Shown: positions 7,425 through 18,280, counted from the stretch's first letter. The stretch: DNA of 64,000 nucleotides from Marinobacterium lacunae (GCF_000705555.1 NZ_JMQN01000029.1:27615-91614); one strand, 5' to 3'. The notes: generated by a model not told the origin, from the letters alone. Made by a program: numbers and translations.

Positions 7425-9755
7425 ATGTCCAATCAAGAGCAATCGGGCAGGCGTCAGAGTGTCTTCAGCGTGTTGTGGGGTACCTATATCCGCAATGCAC
7501 TGATACCAATCATTCTGATTGAGGTCGCACTGATCGCGGCGTATCTGGCAACCAATTACCTGATACGTGATGAAAACATCGCGACCATGCAAAACAGCGC
7601 TCAGGCCTCGCTGCATGAAACCGCACGTCTTGAGTCTGAGGTGATCGCCAACCAGCTGGCGGGTGTAGCCGAAATGACCCATCTTTTCGCGCAACTGACC
7701 AGTCGTGCCTACGATACCCCTTATGAAGCCTCCGACGAGGAGAAAGGCAGGTATACCCTGAGCGACGGCGGTGTCTGGTACACCCGTCCGGGCAGCGGGG
7801 AGGCGGCCATGTTCTACTCTTCGATTACAGAGGTGGGCGAGCAGCAGCGCGAAAAAGCCTGGCATCTGTCCCAGATCGATCCGGTCATGGCCCAGCTGGT
7901 CGAGAGCAGTGCACTGGTGACCCAGGCCTATCTGAACACCTGGGACTCGATGAACCGTATCTACCCCGATTTCGATGTGGTGGATCAATACCCGGCCGAT
8001 CTTGATGTAACCAAGTACAACTTCTATTACGAAGCAGATGCCGAGCATGATCCGGATCGTGGTGTGGTGTGGACAGACGTCTACATCGATCCGGCAGGTC
8101 AGGGTTGGATGGCCTCGGCGATTGCGCCGGTCTATCGCCGTAACAGTGATTTTCTAGAGGGGGTTGTAGGGCTTGATATCCGGGTATCGGAAATCATTGG
8201 GCATGTGCTGTCGCTGTCCCTGCCGTGGCAGGGCTATGCGTTGCTGGTGGACAGTACCGGAACCATTTTGGCGATGCCTCGCGTGGCCGAGGATGACTGG
8301 CAGCTGCATGAACTGACAGAGCATGACTACGCGACTGCCATAGAGCAGGACACCTTCAAGCCGGAGGAGTTTAACCTGTTCAAACGCCCCGACAGCCAGC
8401 CGCTTGCGGAAAAAATAGGTGCGGCGACGTCAGGTATCGCTGAGCTTGAGTTGAACGGACGCGAAAAGCTGGCGGCCTGGGCGCAGATTCCCGGTGCCGG
8501 TTGGCACTTGCTGGTGGTGGTTGATCAGGAGCACATCTATGCCGACGCCCACCGACTCAAGGAGCGCGTCGATCAGATCGCTATCGCCATGATTGTAGGG
8601 CTGGTGCTGTTCTATCTCCTGTTCATTCTCTATTTGTATCGCAAATCGGTGCGTGTCAGTCGCCGCCTCTCAGAGCCGATGATCGGTCTCAAACAGATGA
8701 TCCAGTCGATTGGTGAGGGCGAGTATCGCCCACACAAGGTAGAAACGGACATTACCGAGTTGAATATCGTATCGACGGGTTTAAGCGAAATGGGCGATGC
8801 GTTGGGCCACAGCCGTGCGCAGCTGGCTGATGCCAACAAGCGCCTTGAGAAAATGAACCACGAGCTTGAGCAGCGCGTGGAAGCAAGAACCAGCGAGCTG
8901 CAACAGGCCAACTTCACTCTCTCGCAGGAGCGGGAGGAGCAGGCGCGACTGATATCGGAGCTCAAATCTACCCAGGCGCAGCTGGTTCAGTCTGAAAAGA
9001 TGGCGTCGGTCGGTGTGCTGGCAACCGGTGTAGCCCATGAAATCAATAACCCGCTCACATTCGTCATCACCAATATATCGATACTGAACGACTATGCACC
9101 GACGCTTATGCAGTTGCATGAGCAGGTAAGCCAGTTGGTGCCTGCCGAGAAGGTCGATCAATTAAAGGCCGCCGAGCATCGCCTGCGTTACGCCGAGATT
9201 GTCGACGACATGCCGGATCTGCTGGCCGATTGCACCGAGGGCGTCAGCCGTATCCGTCATATCACCGAGAGCCTTCTGGAGTTTTCGCACGCCGGCGATA
9301 CCTCATGGCAGCCGTGCGATATCAACCACTGCATCGAAACAACACTGGTGATCTGCTACCACGAGTACAAGTATAAGGCTGTGATACGCAAAGAACTGGA
9401 CGATCAGTTGCCCACAATAGAAGCGGTGCCGGCGCAGCTCAATCAGGTGATCATGGCCCTGGTGGTCAATGCGGCACAGTCGATGGAGCAGATGGGCGAG
9501 ATCCGGATCAGGTCCGGTTTTACCAATGATCAGATCTTCTTCAGTGTGGCCGATACCGGGTGTGGCATGCCTAAGGAGAACCTCGGGCGTATCTTCGAGC
9601 CATTCTTCACCACCAAGGATGTGGGCCAGGGCACTGGTCTTGGCTTGGCGGTTGCCTACGGCATCGTCAAGGCTCATGGAGGCCGGATCGAGGTCGACAG
9701 CACGCTTGGGCAGGGCAGCTGCTTTACGGTTGTGCTGCCCAGAGTGCAATCGTGA
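7425..9755 (+). CDS. Membrane sensor histidine kinase with periplasmic Cache-type sensor
   Basis: 776 residues from ATG 7425 (a GTG two codons earlier is possible; AAAGGG lies just upstream). Order: cytoplasmic tail, membrane segment ~residues 20-45, large periplasmic region ~46-385 with Cache-like features, second membrane segment ~388-408, HAMP-like linker, coiled coil ~460-525, dimerisation/phospho-acceptor helix with His538 in [10 protein letters not shown], and an ATPase domain with NAAQSM (N box), DTGCGMP (G1), FEPFFTTK and GTGLGL (G2). The H box followed by a long insert before the N box is typical of the HisKA-type family that includes C4-dicarboxylate and nitrogen sensors. No receiver is attached, so it likely phosphorylates the HTH-REC or REC-GGDEF-EAL proteins of the operon. 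Ligand unknown. Confidence 0.88.
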   Translation: MSNQEQSGRRQSVFSVLWGTYIRNALIPIILIEVALIAAYLATNYLIRDENIATMQNSAQASLHETARLESEVIANQLAGVAEMTHLFAQLTSRAYDTPYEASDEEKGRYTLSDGGVWYTRPGSGEAAMFYSSITEVGEQQREKAWHLSQIDPVMAQLVESSALVTQAYLNTWDSMNRIYPDFDVVDQYPADLDVTKYNFYYEADAEHDPDRGVVWTDVYIDPAGQGWMASAIAPVYRRNSDFLEGVVGLDIRVSEIIGHVLSLSLPWQGYALLVDSTGTILAMPRVAEDDWQLHELTEHDYATAIEQDTFKPEEFNLFKRPDSQPLAEKIGAATSGIAELELNGREKLAAWAQIPGAGWHLLVVVDQEHIYADAHRLKERVDQIAIAMIVGLVLFYLLFILYLYRKSVRVSRRLSEPMIGLKQMIQSIGEGEYRPHKVETDITELNIVSTGLSEMGDALGHSRAQLADANKRLEKMNHELEQRVEARTSELQQANFTLSQEREEQARLISELKSTQAQLVQSEKMASVGVLATGVAHEINNPLTFVITNISILNDYAPTLMQLHEQVSQLVPAEKVDQLKAAEHRLRYAEIVDDMPDLLADCTEGVSRIRHITESLLEFSHAGDTSWQPCDINHCIETTLVICYHEYKYKAVIRKELDDQLPTIEAVPAQLNQVIMALVVNAAQSMEQMGEIRIRSGFTNDQIFFSVADTGCGMPKENLGRIFEPFFTTKDVGQGTGLGLAVAYGIVKAHGGRIEVDSTLGQGSCFTVVLPRVQS

Positions 9756-9788
9756 TGATGTCGCTTATCGCCGCCAGAGGGCTGTAAA

Positions 9789-12700
9789 TTGAATAAGCGC
9801 GTCCTTGCCGCAGTGCTGACGGCCTTTATTTGCGTGGGCATTGTGGGTGTGCTGGTGATAAACCGCTTTATCGAATATGAGGTGCGCAACCAGATTACCG
9901 CCAAGCTTGATCAAACCTCGGTAGCCTATCAGTCAGTGCTGCGGGGTCTTCGACAGGTGGCGACAACGCTGTTCGAGGAAAAGATCAACACGCCGGAGGT
10001 GCTCTCGCGGGTGGCGGCGGTGAATGACGCCGTGGGTGATGAGCGGAACCGGGCGCGCGAACAGCTTTATACCGACCTCTATCCCATCTATCAGCGGTCA
10101 AAGGCGCGGGGCTTTCCGCTTGTTCAGTTTCATGGGCCACAGGGGCTGAGTTTGCTGCGCTTCAATGAGCCTCTGAAGTATGACGATTCGCTGTTCGAGA
10201 TTCGGGAATCGGTCAGGCTGGTCAATACCAACATGAAAGCCGTTGAAGGCTTCGAAATCGGGCGTCTGGTGCACGGCTTCCGTTTCGTCTTCCCGCTTGT
10301 GCGCCAGGGGGAGCATCTGGGCAGCTTTGAGAGCAGCGTACCGTTCAGGACAGTCGAGCAGCGGCTGAATGACCTTGTACAGGGGGAGCGGTTTGAACTT
10401 GTACTCAACAGCGATCGTGCATTTGCCATGTTGTTGCAGAGCGAGCGTTCCCGTTATCAGCCTTTCCGGCTCAGCGATGAATTCGTCACCGATGTGTTCG
10501 ATGCGATGCCGAGTTCATCGGTGGCCGCTGCGACTTTCCATGCCCGTCTTGAAACGCTTCTGGACCGGGATCGAGGGGCCATCGATGCCGGCATGACGGC
10601 CGGCAGGGCCTTTGGAATCACCAAAAAGCTGGAGGGTAAGCGTTTTGCGGTGCTGTTCCTGCCGGTGATCAGTGTGGCCCGCGAGGTGGATGCCTATATT
10701 GTGGCTTATTCCCGCGTGCCCGAGATTGAAACCATCTATCGTGATGGCAGGTGGATACAGCTGTCATTCGGGGCGCTGATGTTAAGCCTGACTGCCGGAT
10801 TTTACCGCCGTCAGCGATCCCGGCAGGCCATTGAGCGCGAACGCAAGAAATTGCAGGCGATCACCCAGCGCATGGGAGAGGGGCTGTTCGTTCAGAACAG
10901 CGAGGGCCGTATCACCTTTCTGAACGAGGCGGCGGAAAGGGTGCTGGGTGTGACGGCGCAACAGGCTCTGGGTCAGCGCGCACATGAGCTGTTTCATGTT
11001 CATGTCGATGGCCAGGGCCTGCCGGTACTGGGTGAACTTTGCCCAATTGTCGGCGCGACCGATCAGGGCCGGATATTCGAGAGCGAGGATGAGCATTTTC
11101 AGCGTGTTTCAGATCAGACGCTGGTGCCGGTTCAGATCACCAGTGCGCCATTCAGCGTTGAGGGTGAGGCGGCAGGCTCGGTTACGATCTTCAGGGATAT
11201 AACGCGGCGCAAGCAGGAGGAGGCACAGCGCACGCTGGCGTCGGTGGTGTTCAACAACACGATCGTCGGTGTTGTGGTCACAGACGCCCAGGAGAGAGTG
11301 CTTTCGCTCAATCAGGCGTTTACATCGATTACCGGATATACACTCAATGAGTGTGTCGGACGCCACATACGATTCATGAAGTCCGGCGTTCATGATGAAG
11401 CGTTCTACACGCGCATGTGGACATCAATCACCACCGACGGATACTGGCAGGGCGAGGTGTGGAACCGTCTCAAGGATGGCCAGGTGCATGTCTTCCTTCA
11501 GTCGATCAGTGCCGTTCGCAATGAGGATGGCGAAGTGTCTCATTATGTCGGGGTGTTCTCCGACATTACCGAGCGTAAGCAGCATGAAGAGGCGCTGAAA
11601 AAGGCACGTTGTGAAGCGTTGGCCAGCGCTCAGGCTAAATCCGAGTTTCTGGCGAACATGAGCCATGAGATTCGTACACCGATGAACGGCGTGCTAGGCA
11701 TGATTGATCTGGTATTGGGTTCTGAACTGTCGGCAGAGCAACGAGATTTTCTGTCAGTAGCGCGCAAGTCGAGTCGGTCATTACTGACATTGCTTAACAG
11801 TATTCTGGATTTGGCTAAATATGAGTCTGGCAAGTTCAGCCCTGAGTGTATCAACTTTGCGCTGAGGGAGATGCTGGACGAGACGCTCAAGCTGTTTACC
11901 GCACAGGCCCAGAACAAGGCGGTTGAATTGTCATTGGCGGTTGATGATGCTGTGCCTGAGCACGCCTGCGGCGATCCGGCCCGTATCCGCCAGGTGCTGA
12001 TCAACCTGCTGGATAACGCATTCAAGTTTACCGATGCCGGGCAGGTGATGCTCACTGCCCGTGTCAGTGGTCAGGACGACCGGGGGTTCCAGCTGAGCCT
12101 GTCCGTGTGTGATACAGGGGTCGGTATCGCCCCGGACATGCAAGAGCGGATATTTGATCTATTTACTCAGGCTGATGGATCCATCACCCGTCGATACGGC
12201 GGAACAGGGTTGGGGTTGGCGCTGTGTCGGGAGATCGTGACCAGCCTTGGCGGCAGTCTCACCGTTGAGTCCGAGCCGAACGTTGGCAGTACGTTCTCGT
12301 TTACCGTGCATCTTGAATCGGTTCTCGATGATGCTGACGCGCCAGGGGCGCCAGGTGCTGGCGCTGCTACGAATACGCTGGCCGGGTTGCGAGTGTTGCT
12401 GGCGGAGGATAACGAGGTAAATCGTCAGGTGGCGATTGCCAATTTGGAACGCCTTGGCTGCGAGGTGGTGGCAGTGGTCAACGGCGAGGAAGCGCTGGAG
12501 CGGATCTGCAGAGAGCACTTTGACATCGCCTTGATGGATTGTCAGATGCCGCGGATGGACGGGCGAACGGCGACACGCAAACTCAGGACATTGGAGCGGG
12601 AGACCGGCCAGGACTATTTGCCGGTGATTGCCATGACCGCATTCGTAAATGCCGATGATATCCAGCGCTGCTTTGACGCCGGAATGGATGCCTATTTAGG

Positions 12701-13175
12701 CAAGCCTTTCGAACTGGATCTTCTGCGTGCCTTGCTGGCCGAGTACACCCGCTGCGAATCTGTAGATGAGGCGATGGTTTCATCCAACGCTGTTGAGACG
12801 GGTGGGCCGCCGACGTTGTGCCGACATACGCTCGATAAACTCAGTGAGCTGCTCGATGGGGAGATTGGCGAGATTATCGATGCGTTTATCGTACAGGTGC
12901 CTGAACTGCTCGCCAAAATTGATGAAGGCATCACGGCAGATGATCGCAAATCGGTATCTCGGGCGGCGCACTCCCTCAAAGGCAGTACCTCGAATCTGGG
13001 CGGCTCGCATCTTGCGGCATTGGCTTTGGAACTTGAGAAGCAGGCGGCGCAGATGAACCCGGATCAATTGAAAGCTCAGCGGTTGGCCATGGGCCAGGCT
13101 GCTGATGAATTGATCAAGGTGCTGAGCGACTATTTGAGTCCTGAGTCGCCGGGTGCGACCGGCAGGTCAGACTAG
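9789..13175 (+). CDS. Hybrid sensor histidine kinase (Cache-PAS-PAS-HisKA-HATPase-REC-HPt)
   Basis: 1128 residues from TTG 9789, chosen because GAGGG precedes it and a membrane anchor starts at residue 5 (VLAAVLTAFICVGIVGVL). Periplasmic double-Cache-like sensor ~30-325, second membrane segment ~328-345, PAS ~350-465 and PAS ~475-595 (TGYTLNECVGRHIRFM), phospho-acceptor His626 in MSHEIRTPMNG, ATPase domain with DTGVGI and GTGLGLAL, receiver with acceptor Asp917 (LMDCQMPRMDG), and a C-terminal HPt domain with His1061 in AAHSLKGST. All phosphotransfer residues of a tripartite BarA/ArcB-like relay are present, so it can pass phosphate His-Asp-His to a separate receiver, most likely one of the operon's own. 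It starts 33 nt after the previous kinase gene. Confidence 0.9.
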   Translation: MNKRVLAAVLTAFICVGIVGVLVINRFIEYEVRNQITAKLDQTSVAYQSVLRGLRQVATTLFEEKINTPEVLSRVAAVNDAVGDERNRAREQLYTDLYPIYQRSKARGFPLVQFHGPQGLSLLRFNEPLKYDDSLFEIRESVRLVNTNMKAVEGFEIGRLVHGFRFVFPLVRQGEHLGSFESSVPFRTVEQRLNDLVQGERFELVLNSDRAFAMLLQSERSRYQPFRLSDEFVTDVFDAMPSSSVAAATFHARLETLLDRDRGAIDAGMTAGRAFGITKKLEGKRFAVLFLPVISVAREVDAYIVAYSRVPEIETIYRDGRWIQLSFGALMLSLTAGFYRRQRSRQAIERERKKLQAITQRMGEGLFVQNSEGRITFLNEAAERVLGVTAQQALGQRAHELFHVHVDGQGLPVLGELCPIVGATDQGRIFESEDEHFQRVSDQTLVPVQITSAPFSVEGEAAGSVTIFRDITRRKQEEAQRTLASVVFNNTIVGVVVTDAQERVLSLNQAFTSITGYTLNECVGRHIRFMKSGVHDEAFYTRMWTSITTDGYWQGEVWNRLKDGQVHVFLQSISAVRNEDGEVSHYVGVFSDITERKQHEEALKKARCEALASAQAKSEFLANMSHEIRTPMNGVLGMIDLVLGSELSAEQRDFLSVARKSSRSLLTLLNSILDLAKYESGKFSPECINFALREMLDETLKLFTAQAQNKAVELSLAVDDAVPEHACGDPARIRQVLINLLDNAFKFTDAGQVMLTARVSGQDDRGFQLSLSVCDTGVGIAPDMQERIFDLFTQADGSITRRYGGTGLGLALCREIVTSLGGSLTVESEPNVGSTFSFTVHLESVLDDADAPGAPGAGAATNTLAGLRVLLAEDNEVNRQVAIANLERLGCEVVAVVNGEEALERICREHFDIALMDCQMPRMDGRTATRKLRTLERETGQDYLPVIAMTAFVNADDIQRCFDAGMDAYLGKPFELDLLRALLAEYTRCESVDEAMVSSNAVETGGPPTLCRHTLDKLSELLDGEIGEIIDAFIVQVPELLAKIDEGITADDRKSVSRAAHSLKGSTSNLGGSHLAALALELEKQAAQMNPDQLKAQRLAMGQAADELIKVLSDYLSPESPGATGRSD

Positions 13176-13185
13176 GAGATATAAG

Positions 13186-15264
13186 TTGGTAGAGCTTGAT
13201 ACCCTGGGTACCGCAGACAGTCGCATTCTGGTGGTTGACGATGACCTGTCGACGCGACTGGCGCTGGTCAAGATATTGCGCAAAGAGGGCTACGACGTGT
13301 ATCAGGCCTGCGGTGGCCAGGAGGCGCTGGACTACCTGAGTACACATCCGCTCCCTGATCTGGTGGTGCTGGATGTGGTGATGCCGGATGTCGACGGCTA
13401 TGCCGTCTGTCGCACCTTACGTGCACTGGATCGCAACCTGCCGGTGGTGATGCTGACGGGGTTGGACGACATGGAAGCGATAGATCGGGCGTTCAGTTGC
13501 GGCGCCACGGATTTCGTCACCAAACCGATCAACTGGGCACTCTTAATCCCCAGAGTGCGCTACTCGTTGCGCACCTATCGCATGACGCAGGCGTTGGATA
13601 AGGTGCGCATGTTGCAAAGCGAGGCGCAGGAGGTGGCGCGTCTCGGATTTTTTGAATGGGATCCGAAGCTCAACAGGCTCAGTTGGTCATCCCGGTTGAT
13701 CGAGCTGTTTGGGCTACCCGATCCGGTGAGGAATCTGGGCATCGAAGGGTATCTCAACCGGGTCGTGGGTGAGCAGGTCGAGTACGTATCGGCTCAGCTG
13801 CGTGAAGTGGCTGAGGGTATTCAGAACAAGGTGACGTTCGAGCACGACCTCTCAGGCGATGAGGGTGAAAGGCGTATACGTGCAATCGCACGTCGAACCT
13901 CTCCAGAGAGTATCCTGTGCGTTTTGCAGGATATAACCGACTTTTACACCGTCTCGCAGACCGTGGAGTTTCAGCGCGATTTTGACACGCTGACTCGTAT
14001 GGCTAATCGAGTGAAGTTTTACTCGCTGGTCGAAGATGAGCTCGACTCAAAAGTACCCTGCGCGGTGGTGACCATCGATATCGACCGCTTCCACATGATC
14101 AACGATTCGTTGGGGCAGGCCGCTGGCGATAAGCTGCTGCAGCTGTTCTCGCTGCGGCTCAATGCCGCGACCTATGGCTTCTATTCACTGGCGCGATTGG
14201 GCGCTGACGAGTTTGCTGTTCTGATACCGGAAGTGGAGGGGGTGACCACACTGGTACGCTGGGTTGAGACACTGCAGGCACGCATGAACGAGGCCTATGA
14301 GCTCGACGGCCAGCTGGTCTTCATGGAAACCTGTATCGGCATTGCGCTGAGCCCTGAACATGCCACCGATTCCCATCATCTGATCAGTGCCGCAATTCAG
14401 GCGCGGCTGGTTGCCAAGCAATCTGGCAGTAGTCGGTTCAAGGTATACGACGAGAGTTGTCAGCAAAACTTTGCACGCCGGCTCTACATCGAATCGGAGC
14501 TGCGCTACGCGCTGGAGCGCGGCCAGTTCACGCTGTTCTACCAGCCGCAGTTTGATCTCAGATTGAACAGGGTCGTGGGCGTGGAGGCGCTGATTCGATG
14601 GCAACATCCTGAGATGGGATTTGTCCCGCCGATGGAGTTTATTCCCATCGCCGAGCAGATGGAGCTGATACATGCCATCGGTTACTGGGTGGCCGAAGAG
14701 GCGATCAGTCAGGCAGCGCGCTGGCACCGGCAGGGTGTGCAGTTGCGCATGGGTATCAACCTGTCGGCACGTCAGTTCAGTGATGAGCGTTTGGCCGACA
14801 AACTGGGCCGTATGCTCAAGAAGGCGGGGTTGCCGACAGAGTATCTGGACGTCGAGATCACCGAAAGTGTGGCGATGGAAAGCCCGGAAAGGGTCCTGCA
14901 GTTGTTGGCCAAACTGCAGGAGCAGGGTGTCAAGGTCGCAATTGACGATTTCGGCACCGGTTACTCGTCGCTTGAGTATCTGCAGAAGTTCGATGTCGAA
15001 TTCATCAAGATCGATCAGGCCTTTGTGCGAAACCTGCTCGGCAATAAGGCGGATCAGGGGATCGTAAAAGCAGTGCTCGGTATCGCCGAGAGTCTAGAGA
15101 TGAGGGTGATCGCTGAAGGGGTTGAAAGCGCTGAAGAACTAGAGCTCTTGCGCGCGCTGGGGTGCGATGAAATTCAGGGCTATTACATTAGTCGCCCGCT
15201 GCCGCCTGCCGAGATCGAGCCTATCATCGAAGGTTACAATCAGGACGAAGACAGCCCGGTTTGA
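13186..15264 (+). CDS. REC-GGDEF-EAL response regulator, probable c-di-GMP phosphodiesterase
   Basis: 692 residues from TTG 13186, which has AGGAGA 7 nt upstream; the GTG at 13153 would overlap the preceding gene without a ribosome site. Domains: receiver ~8-125 with acceptor Asp63 (VLDVVMPDVDGY) and KPINW; a PAS-like region ~140-255; a degenerate GGDEF domain where the active loop reads RLGADEF near 338 and the nucleotide-site GH is GQ (INDSLGQAAGD); and an EAL domain from ~440 with intact GVEALIRW (Glu467), DDFGTGYSSLEYL and EGVES. The EAL part should hydrolyse c-di-GMP, with the GGDEF part probably regulatory. It is the last gene of the five-gene signalling operon and the likely effector. 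No clear terminator follows. Confidence 0.88.
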   Translation: MVELDTLGTADSRILVVDDDLSTRLALVKILRKEGYDVYQACGGQEALDYLSTHPLPDLVVLDVVMPDVDGYAVCRTLRALDRNLPVVMLTGLDDMEAIDRAFSCGATDFVTKPINWALLIPRVRYSLRTYRMTQALDKVRMLQSEAQEVARLGFFEWDPKLNRLSWSSRLIELFGLPDPVRNLGIEGYLNRVVGEQVEYVSAQLREVAEGIQNKVTFEHDLSGDEGERRIRAIARRTSPESILCVLQDITDFYTVSQTVEFQRDFDTLTRMANRVKFYSLVEDELDSKVPCAVVTIDIDRFHMINDSLGQAAGDKLLQLFSLRLNAATYGFYSLARLGADEFAVLIPEVEGVTTLVRWVETLQARMNEAYELDGQLVFMETCIGIALSPEHATDSHHLISAAIQARLVAKQSGSSRFKVYDESCQQNFARRLYIESELRYALERGQFTLFYQPQFDLRLNRVVGVEALIRWQHPEMGFVPPMEFIPIAEQMELIHAIGYWVAEEAISQAARWHRQGVQLRMGINLSARQFSDERLADKLGRMLKKAGLPTEYLDVEITESVAMESPERVLQLLAKLQEQGVKVAIDDFGTGYSSLEYLQKFDVEFIKIDQAFVRNLLGNKADQGIVKAVLGIAESLEMRVIAEGVESAEELELLRALGCDEIQGYYISRPLPPAEIEPIIEGYNQDEDSPV

Positions 15265-15387
15265 TTGTCGCTATCGGTCGATTCTGTGCCTGCTGACGTC
15301 GCTGTGTGACATGTACGCTGCTACCGCCGCTCCGATAATGGGCGCTCGTAATTCCCCTGTTGAAGGCAGAGTGCCTCGGAGAGCGTC

Positions 15388-16800
15388 ATGGGTATCAGTG
15401 TTTTTGATCTTTTCAAGATCGGGGTTGGCCCCTCCAGTTCACACACCGTCGGACCGATGCGTGCGGCGTTGGCCTTCGTACAGCAGTTGACGGAGCAGGG
15501 CGTTCGTCCCTCCGTACGTCGTGTGAAAGTGGAACTCTTCGGATCGCTCAGCGCCACAGGTGTCGGTCACGGCACCGACAAGGCTACCGTCATGGGCCTG
15601 ATGGGCGAGTCGCCCGATAGCATCGACCCCCGCCGAATCGAACCTGCCGTCAAGGCCGTATGGGAAACCGAGTATCTGTCACTGGCCGGCGGAGAGGGGA
15701 TCGAATTCGACTGGAATCGCGACATGCAGTTTGTCGACGAGGTGCTGCCTTACCACCCCAACGCCATGCGTTTGACCGCATTTGGCGATATCGGCGAGCT
15801 GTACCAGAACACCTACTACTCCATCGGTGGAGGCTTTGTACTCGATGAGAGTGAAGCGACCGCCACGGCGCATCTGGTGCCGCAGGTAGAGCTGCCGTAC
15901 GACTTCAACAGTGCTGTCGAGCTGTTGGCGCTGTGTCGCCAGAACGGTTTGCGGATCAGCGAACTGATGCTGGAGAACGAGCGGGTCTGGCGCAATGACA
16001 GCGAGATTCGTGACGGCGTCGACAGCATCTGGAAGGTGATGCAGGAGTGTGTCGCCAACGGATTGGAGAACGAGGGGATTTTGCCGGGGGGGCTCAAGGT
16101 GCGTCGGCGGGCTCCGTCTCTGTATCGCTCGCTGCAGCAGGCGTCTGCTGGCAACGTGATCAGCACCACGCTTAGCGCCATGGATTGGGTGAATCTGTAT
16201 GCACTGGCGGTAAACGAAGAAAACGCTGCCGGTGGGCGTATGGTAACCGCGCCCACTAATGGTGCAGCCGGTATCGTGCCGGCAGTGTTGATGTATTACA
16301 TGCGCTTCAAGGAACAAGCGACGGATGATGACGTGATGAACTTCCTGCTGGCGGCGGCTGCTATTGGCGCACTGTGCAAGAAAAATGCGTCGATATCCGG
16401 TGCCGAGGTCGGTTGTCAGGGAGAGGTAGGCTCTGCCTGTGCCATGGCGGCAGCCGGGTTGACCGAGGTGCTAGGCGGTACGCCCGAGCAGGTGGAAAAT
16501 GCAGCGGAGATCGCGCTGGAGCACAATTTGGGGCTGACCTGTGATCCCGTGGCGGGCCTTGTGCAGGTGCCCTGTATCGAGCGCAACGCGATAGCGGCGA
16601 TGAAGGCGATCAACGCCGCTCAGATGGCACTGCGCGGCGACGGCGAGCACTTCATTTCGCTGGATAAGGTTATCCGCACCATGAGGGATACCGGTCGTGA
16701 CATGCAGGACAAATATAAAGAGACTTCACGCGGTGGATTGGCCGTTAATGCGATTGATCTGACCCACGTCGCGTTGCCGGTGAACGCTGTTGAGTGTTGA
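15388..16800 (+). CDS. sdaA: L-serine ammonia-lyase (iron-sulfur type)
   Basis: 470-residue single-chain L-serine dehydratase that converts L-serine to pyruvate and ammonia with a catalytic [4Fe-4S] cluster. The N-terminal beta domain starts [20 protein letters not shown], the SSSHT loop being diagnostic. The alpha domain carries the cluster cysteines in [15 protein letters not shown] and [14 protein letters not shown], plus [11 protein letters not shown]. Length agrees with bacterial SdaA (~455-460). ATG 15388 follows GGAGAG. It lies 123 bp after the signalling operon and upstream of the betaine regulator, fitting a role at the end of the glycine betaine to glycine to serine to pyruvate route. 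Confidence 0.93.
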   Translation: MGISVFDLFKIGVGPSSSHTVGPMRAALAFVQQLTEQGVRPSVRRVKVELFGSLSATGVGHGTDKATVMGLMGESPDSIDPRRIEPAVKAVWETEYLSLAGGEGIEFDWNRDMQFVDEVLPYHPNAMRLTAFGDIGELYQNTYYSIGGGFVLDESEATATAHLVPQVELPYDFNSAVELLALCRQNGLRISELMLENERVWRNDSEIRDGVDSIWKVMQECVANGLENEGILPGGLKVRRRAPSLYRSLQQASAGNVISTTLSAMDWVNLYALAVNEENAAGGRMVTAPTNGAAGIVPAVLMYYMRFKEQATDDDVMNFLLAAAAIGALCKKNASISGAEVGCQGEVGSACAMAAAGLTEVLGGTPEQVENAAEIALEHNLGLTCDPVAGLVQVPCIERNAIAAMKAINAAQMALRGDGEHFISLDKVIRTMRDTGRDMQDKYKETSRGGLAVNAIDLTHVALPVNAVEC

Positions 16801-17091
16801 TTACTAAAGCTTATTTTTACGCGCTCGTTGCATAAATTTGGTTGTGTCCAAGTTGGTGCATTAGTGTAAAAAAAGATGCAAAAAACGACATCAGGGGGTC
16901 GCTTTTTACCCCGTTTAGACTATAGTTTGCTGGTCTCTAAAGCACGGGTGGCGTGGGTTTGAGGGTGATTGGGCTGATTCCGTCGCCCACATATCTATAA
17001 GCGACATCACGGCTCAGGCAAGTCCAAATATAAATATAATAGGCACAGCAGTTGCTAGTGCCCCGCATAGTCCAAAATGGGGTTAGCGCAC
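16801..17091. promoter_or_regulatory. Upstream region of the GbdR-type regulator
   Basis: No gene. It contains an inverted repeat GTCGC-N14-GCGAC (16982-16986 / 17001-17005), similar to one upstream of gbcB, and a TATAAT at 17035-17040 without a good -35 partner. The inverted repeat is a candidate autoregulatory site; the promoter call is weak. Confidence 0.4.
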
Positions 17092-18231
17092 ATGTCTGAG
17101 ATCAACTCCGCCTTTCAGGCCTCAGCCGTTAAACACAAGACCCGCAACATCGGGTTTCTCCTTCTGAACAATTTCACCATGATTGCGCTTGCCTCAGCGG
17201 TAGAGCCGTTGCGCATGGCCAATCAGCTGAGCGGTCGCGAACTCTATAACTGGCATACCATCAGTGAAGATGGCGAGCAGGTGATGGCCAGTGACGGCAT
17301 CCGCATCACGCCGGATAGCTCCATGGCGGAAGCGCCTTTGCTCGATACGTTGATCGTTGTGGGCGGGGTTAACATTACGCGCAGCTACAGCCGCAAGCAG
17401 ATCTCCTGGCTGCAGTCGCTGGCGCGCAAACATATTCTGATCGGTGGTGTTTGCACCGGCCCCTATCTTTTGGCTGAAGCCGGGCTGCTCAACGGTTACG
17501 ACTGCAGTGCTCACTGGGAGTGTATTGCGTCCCTGCAGGAGGCCTACCCGAAGGTTCGCTGCACCAACCATCTGTTCGTAATCGATCGTGACCGTATGAC
17601 CAGCAGCGGTGGCACAGTACCGCTGGATATGATGCTGAACATGATCAAACGCGACTTCGGCTACCAGCTGACCGCCGGTATCTCCGAGATGTTTATCTGC
17701 GACCGTGTGCGCAACGAATCCGATTACCAGCGTATCCCTCTGCGACATGTACTGGGCACCACTCAGCCGAAGCTGGTTGAGGCCGTCGCGCTGATGGAAG
17801 CCAACATTGAAGAGGCGATTGAGCTGGATGAACTGGCGTCCTATGTGGGGCTTTCCCGTCGCCAGCTGGAGCGCCTGTTCCAGAAATATCTGCAATGCTC
17901 GCCGTCCAAGTACTACCTGAAGCTGCGCCTGTTCCGTGCGCGACAGCTGTTGAAGCAGACCTCCATGTCGATCATCGAGATTGCGGCGGCTTGCGGGTTT
18001 GTCTCTACGCCGCACTTCAGCAAGTGCTACCGCGAACATATCGGTATCCCGCCCCGCGAGGAGCGCTCAGGCATGCGCAGTCAGGAGCGTACACAGACTA
18101 TTGCACCGCTGGTTACCACAGCACTGCCCGGTCTAAACCAGAAGGCCGGGCCTGCCGCCAACGCATTGGCCATGCACGCACTCAGCGAGGCACAGTTCGA
18201 ACCGACCTACGGCTCGGTAACGCTTCAGTAA
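17092..18231 (+). CDS. gbdR: GlxA/AraC-family regulator of glycine betaine catabolism (GbdR-type)
   Basis: 379 residues from ATG 17092, preferred over ATG 17077 because GGGG lies ~9 nt before it. The N-terminal half (~20-195) is a DJ-1/PfpI class I glutaminase-like ligand domain (FLLLNNFTMIALASAVEPLR, GGVCTGPYLLAEAGLL); the C-terminal part (~225-325) is an AraC/XylS double helix-turn-helix (LASYVGLSRRQLERLFQKYL, IAAACGFVSTPHFSKCYRE). This layout and the location directly before the dipeptidase/dgcAB/etf block match Pseudomonas GbdR, which activates betaine and dimethylglycine catabolic genes on binding those compounds. The same role here, over gbcA, gbcB and dgc, is inferred from synteny and shared upstream motifs. 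Confidence 0.85.
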   Translation: MSEINSAFQASAVKHKTRNIGFLLLNNFTMIALASAVEPLRMANQLSGRELYNWHTISEDGEQVMASDGIRITPDSSMAEAPLLDTLIVVGGVNITRSYSRKQISWLQSLARKHILIGGVCTGPYLLAEAGLLNGYDCSAHWECIASLQEAYPKVRCTNHLFVIDRDRMTSSGGTVPLDMMLNMIKRDFGYQLTAGISEMFICDRVRNESDYQRIPLRHVLGTTQPKLVEAVALMEANIEEAIELDELASYVGLSRRQLERLFQKYLQCSPSKYYLKLRLFRARQLLKQTSMSIIEIAAACGFVSTPHFSKCYREHIGIPPREERSGMRSQERTQTIAPLVTTALPGLNQKAGPAANALAMHALSEAQFEPTYGSVTLQ

Positions 18232-18250
18232 ACCTGTTTCTGCTCTGCAC

Positions 18251-18280
18251 AAGCCGCCGCTCTCCCGGGAGCGGCGGCTT
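18251..18280. terminator. Terminator after gbdR
   Basis: Perfect 12-bp stem AAGCCGCCGCTC / GAGCGGCGGCTT with a 6-nt loop followed by TGTTTT, 20 bp after the gbdR stop codon. Confidence 0.85.
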
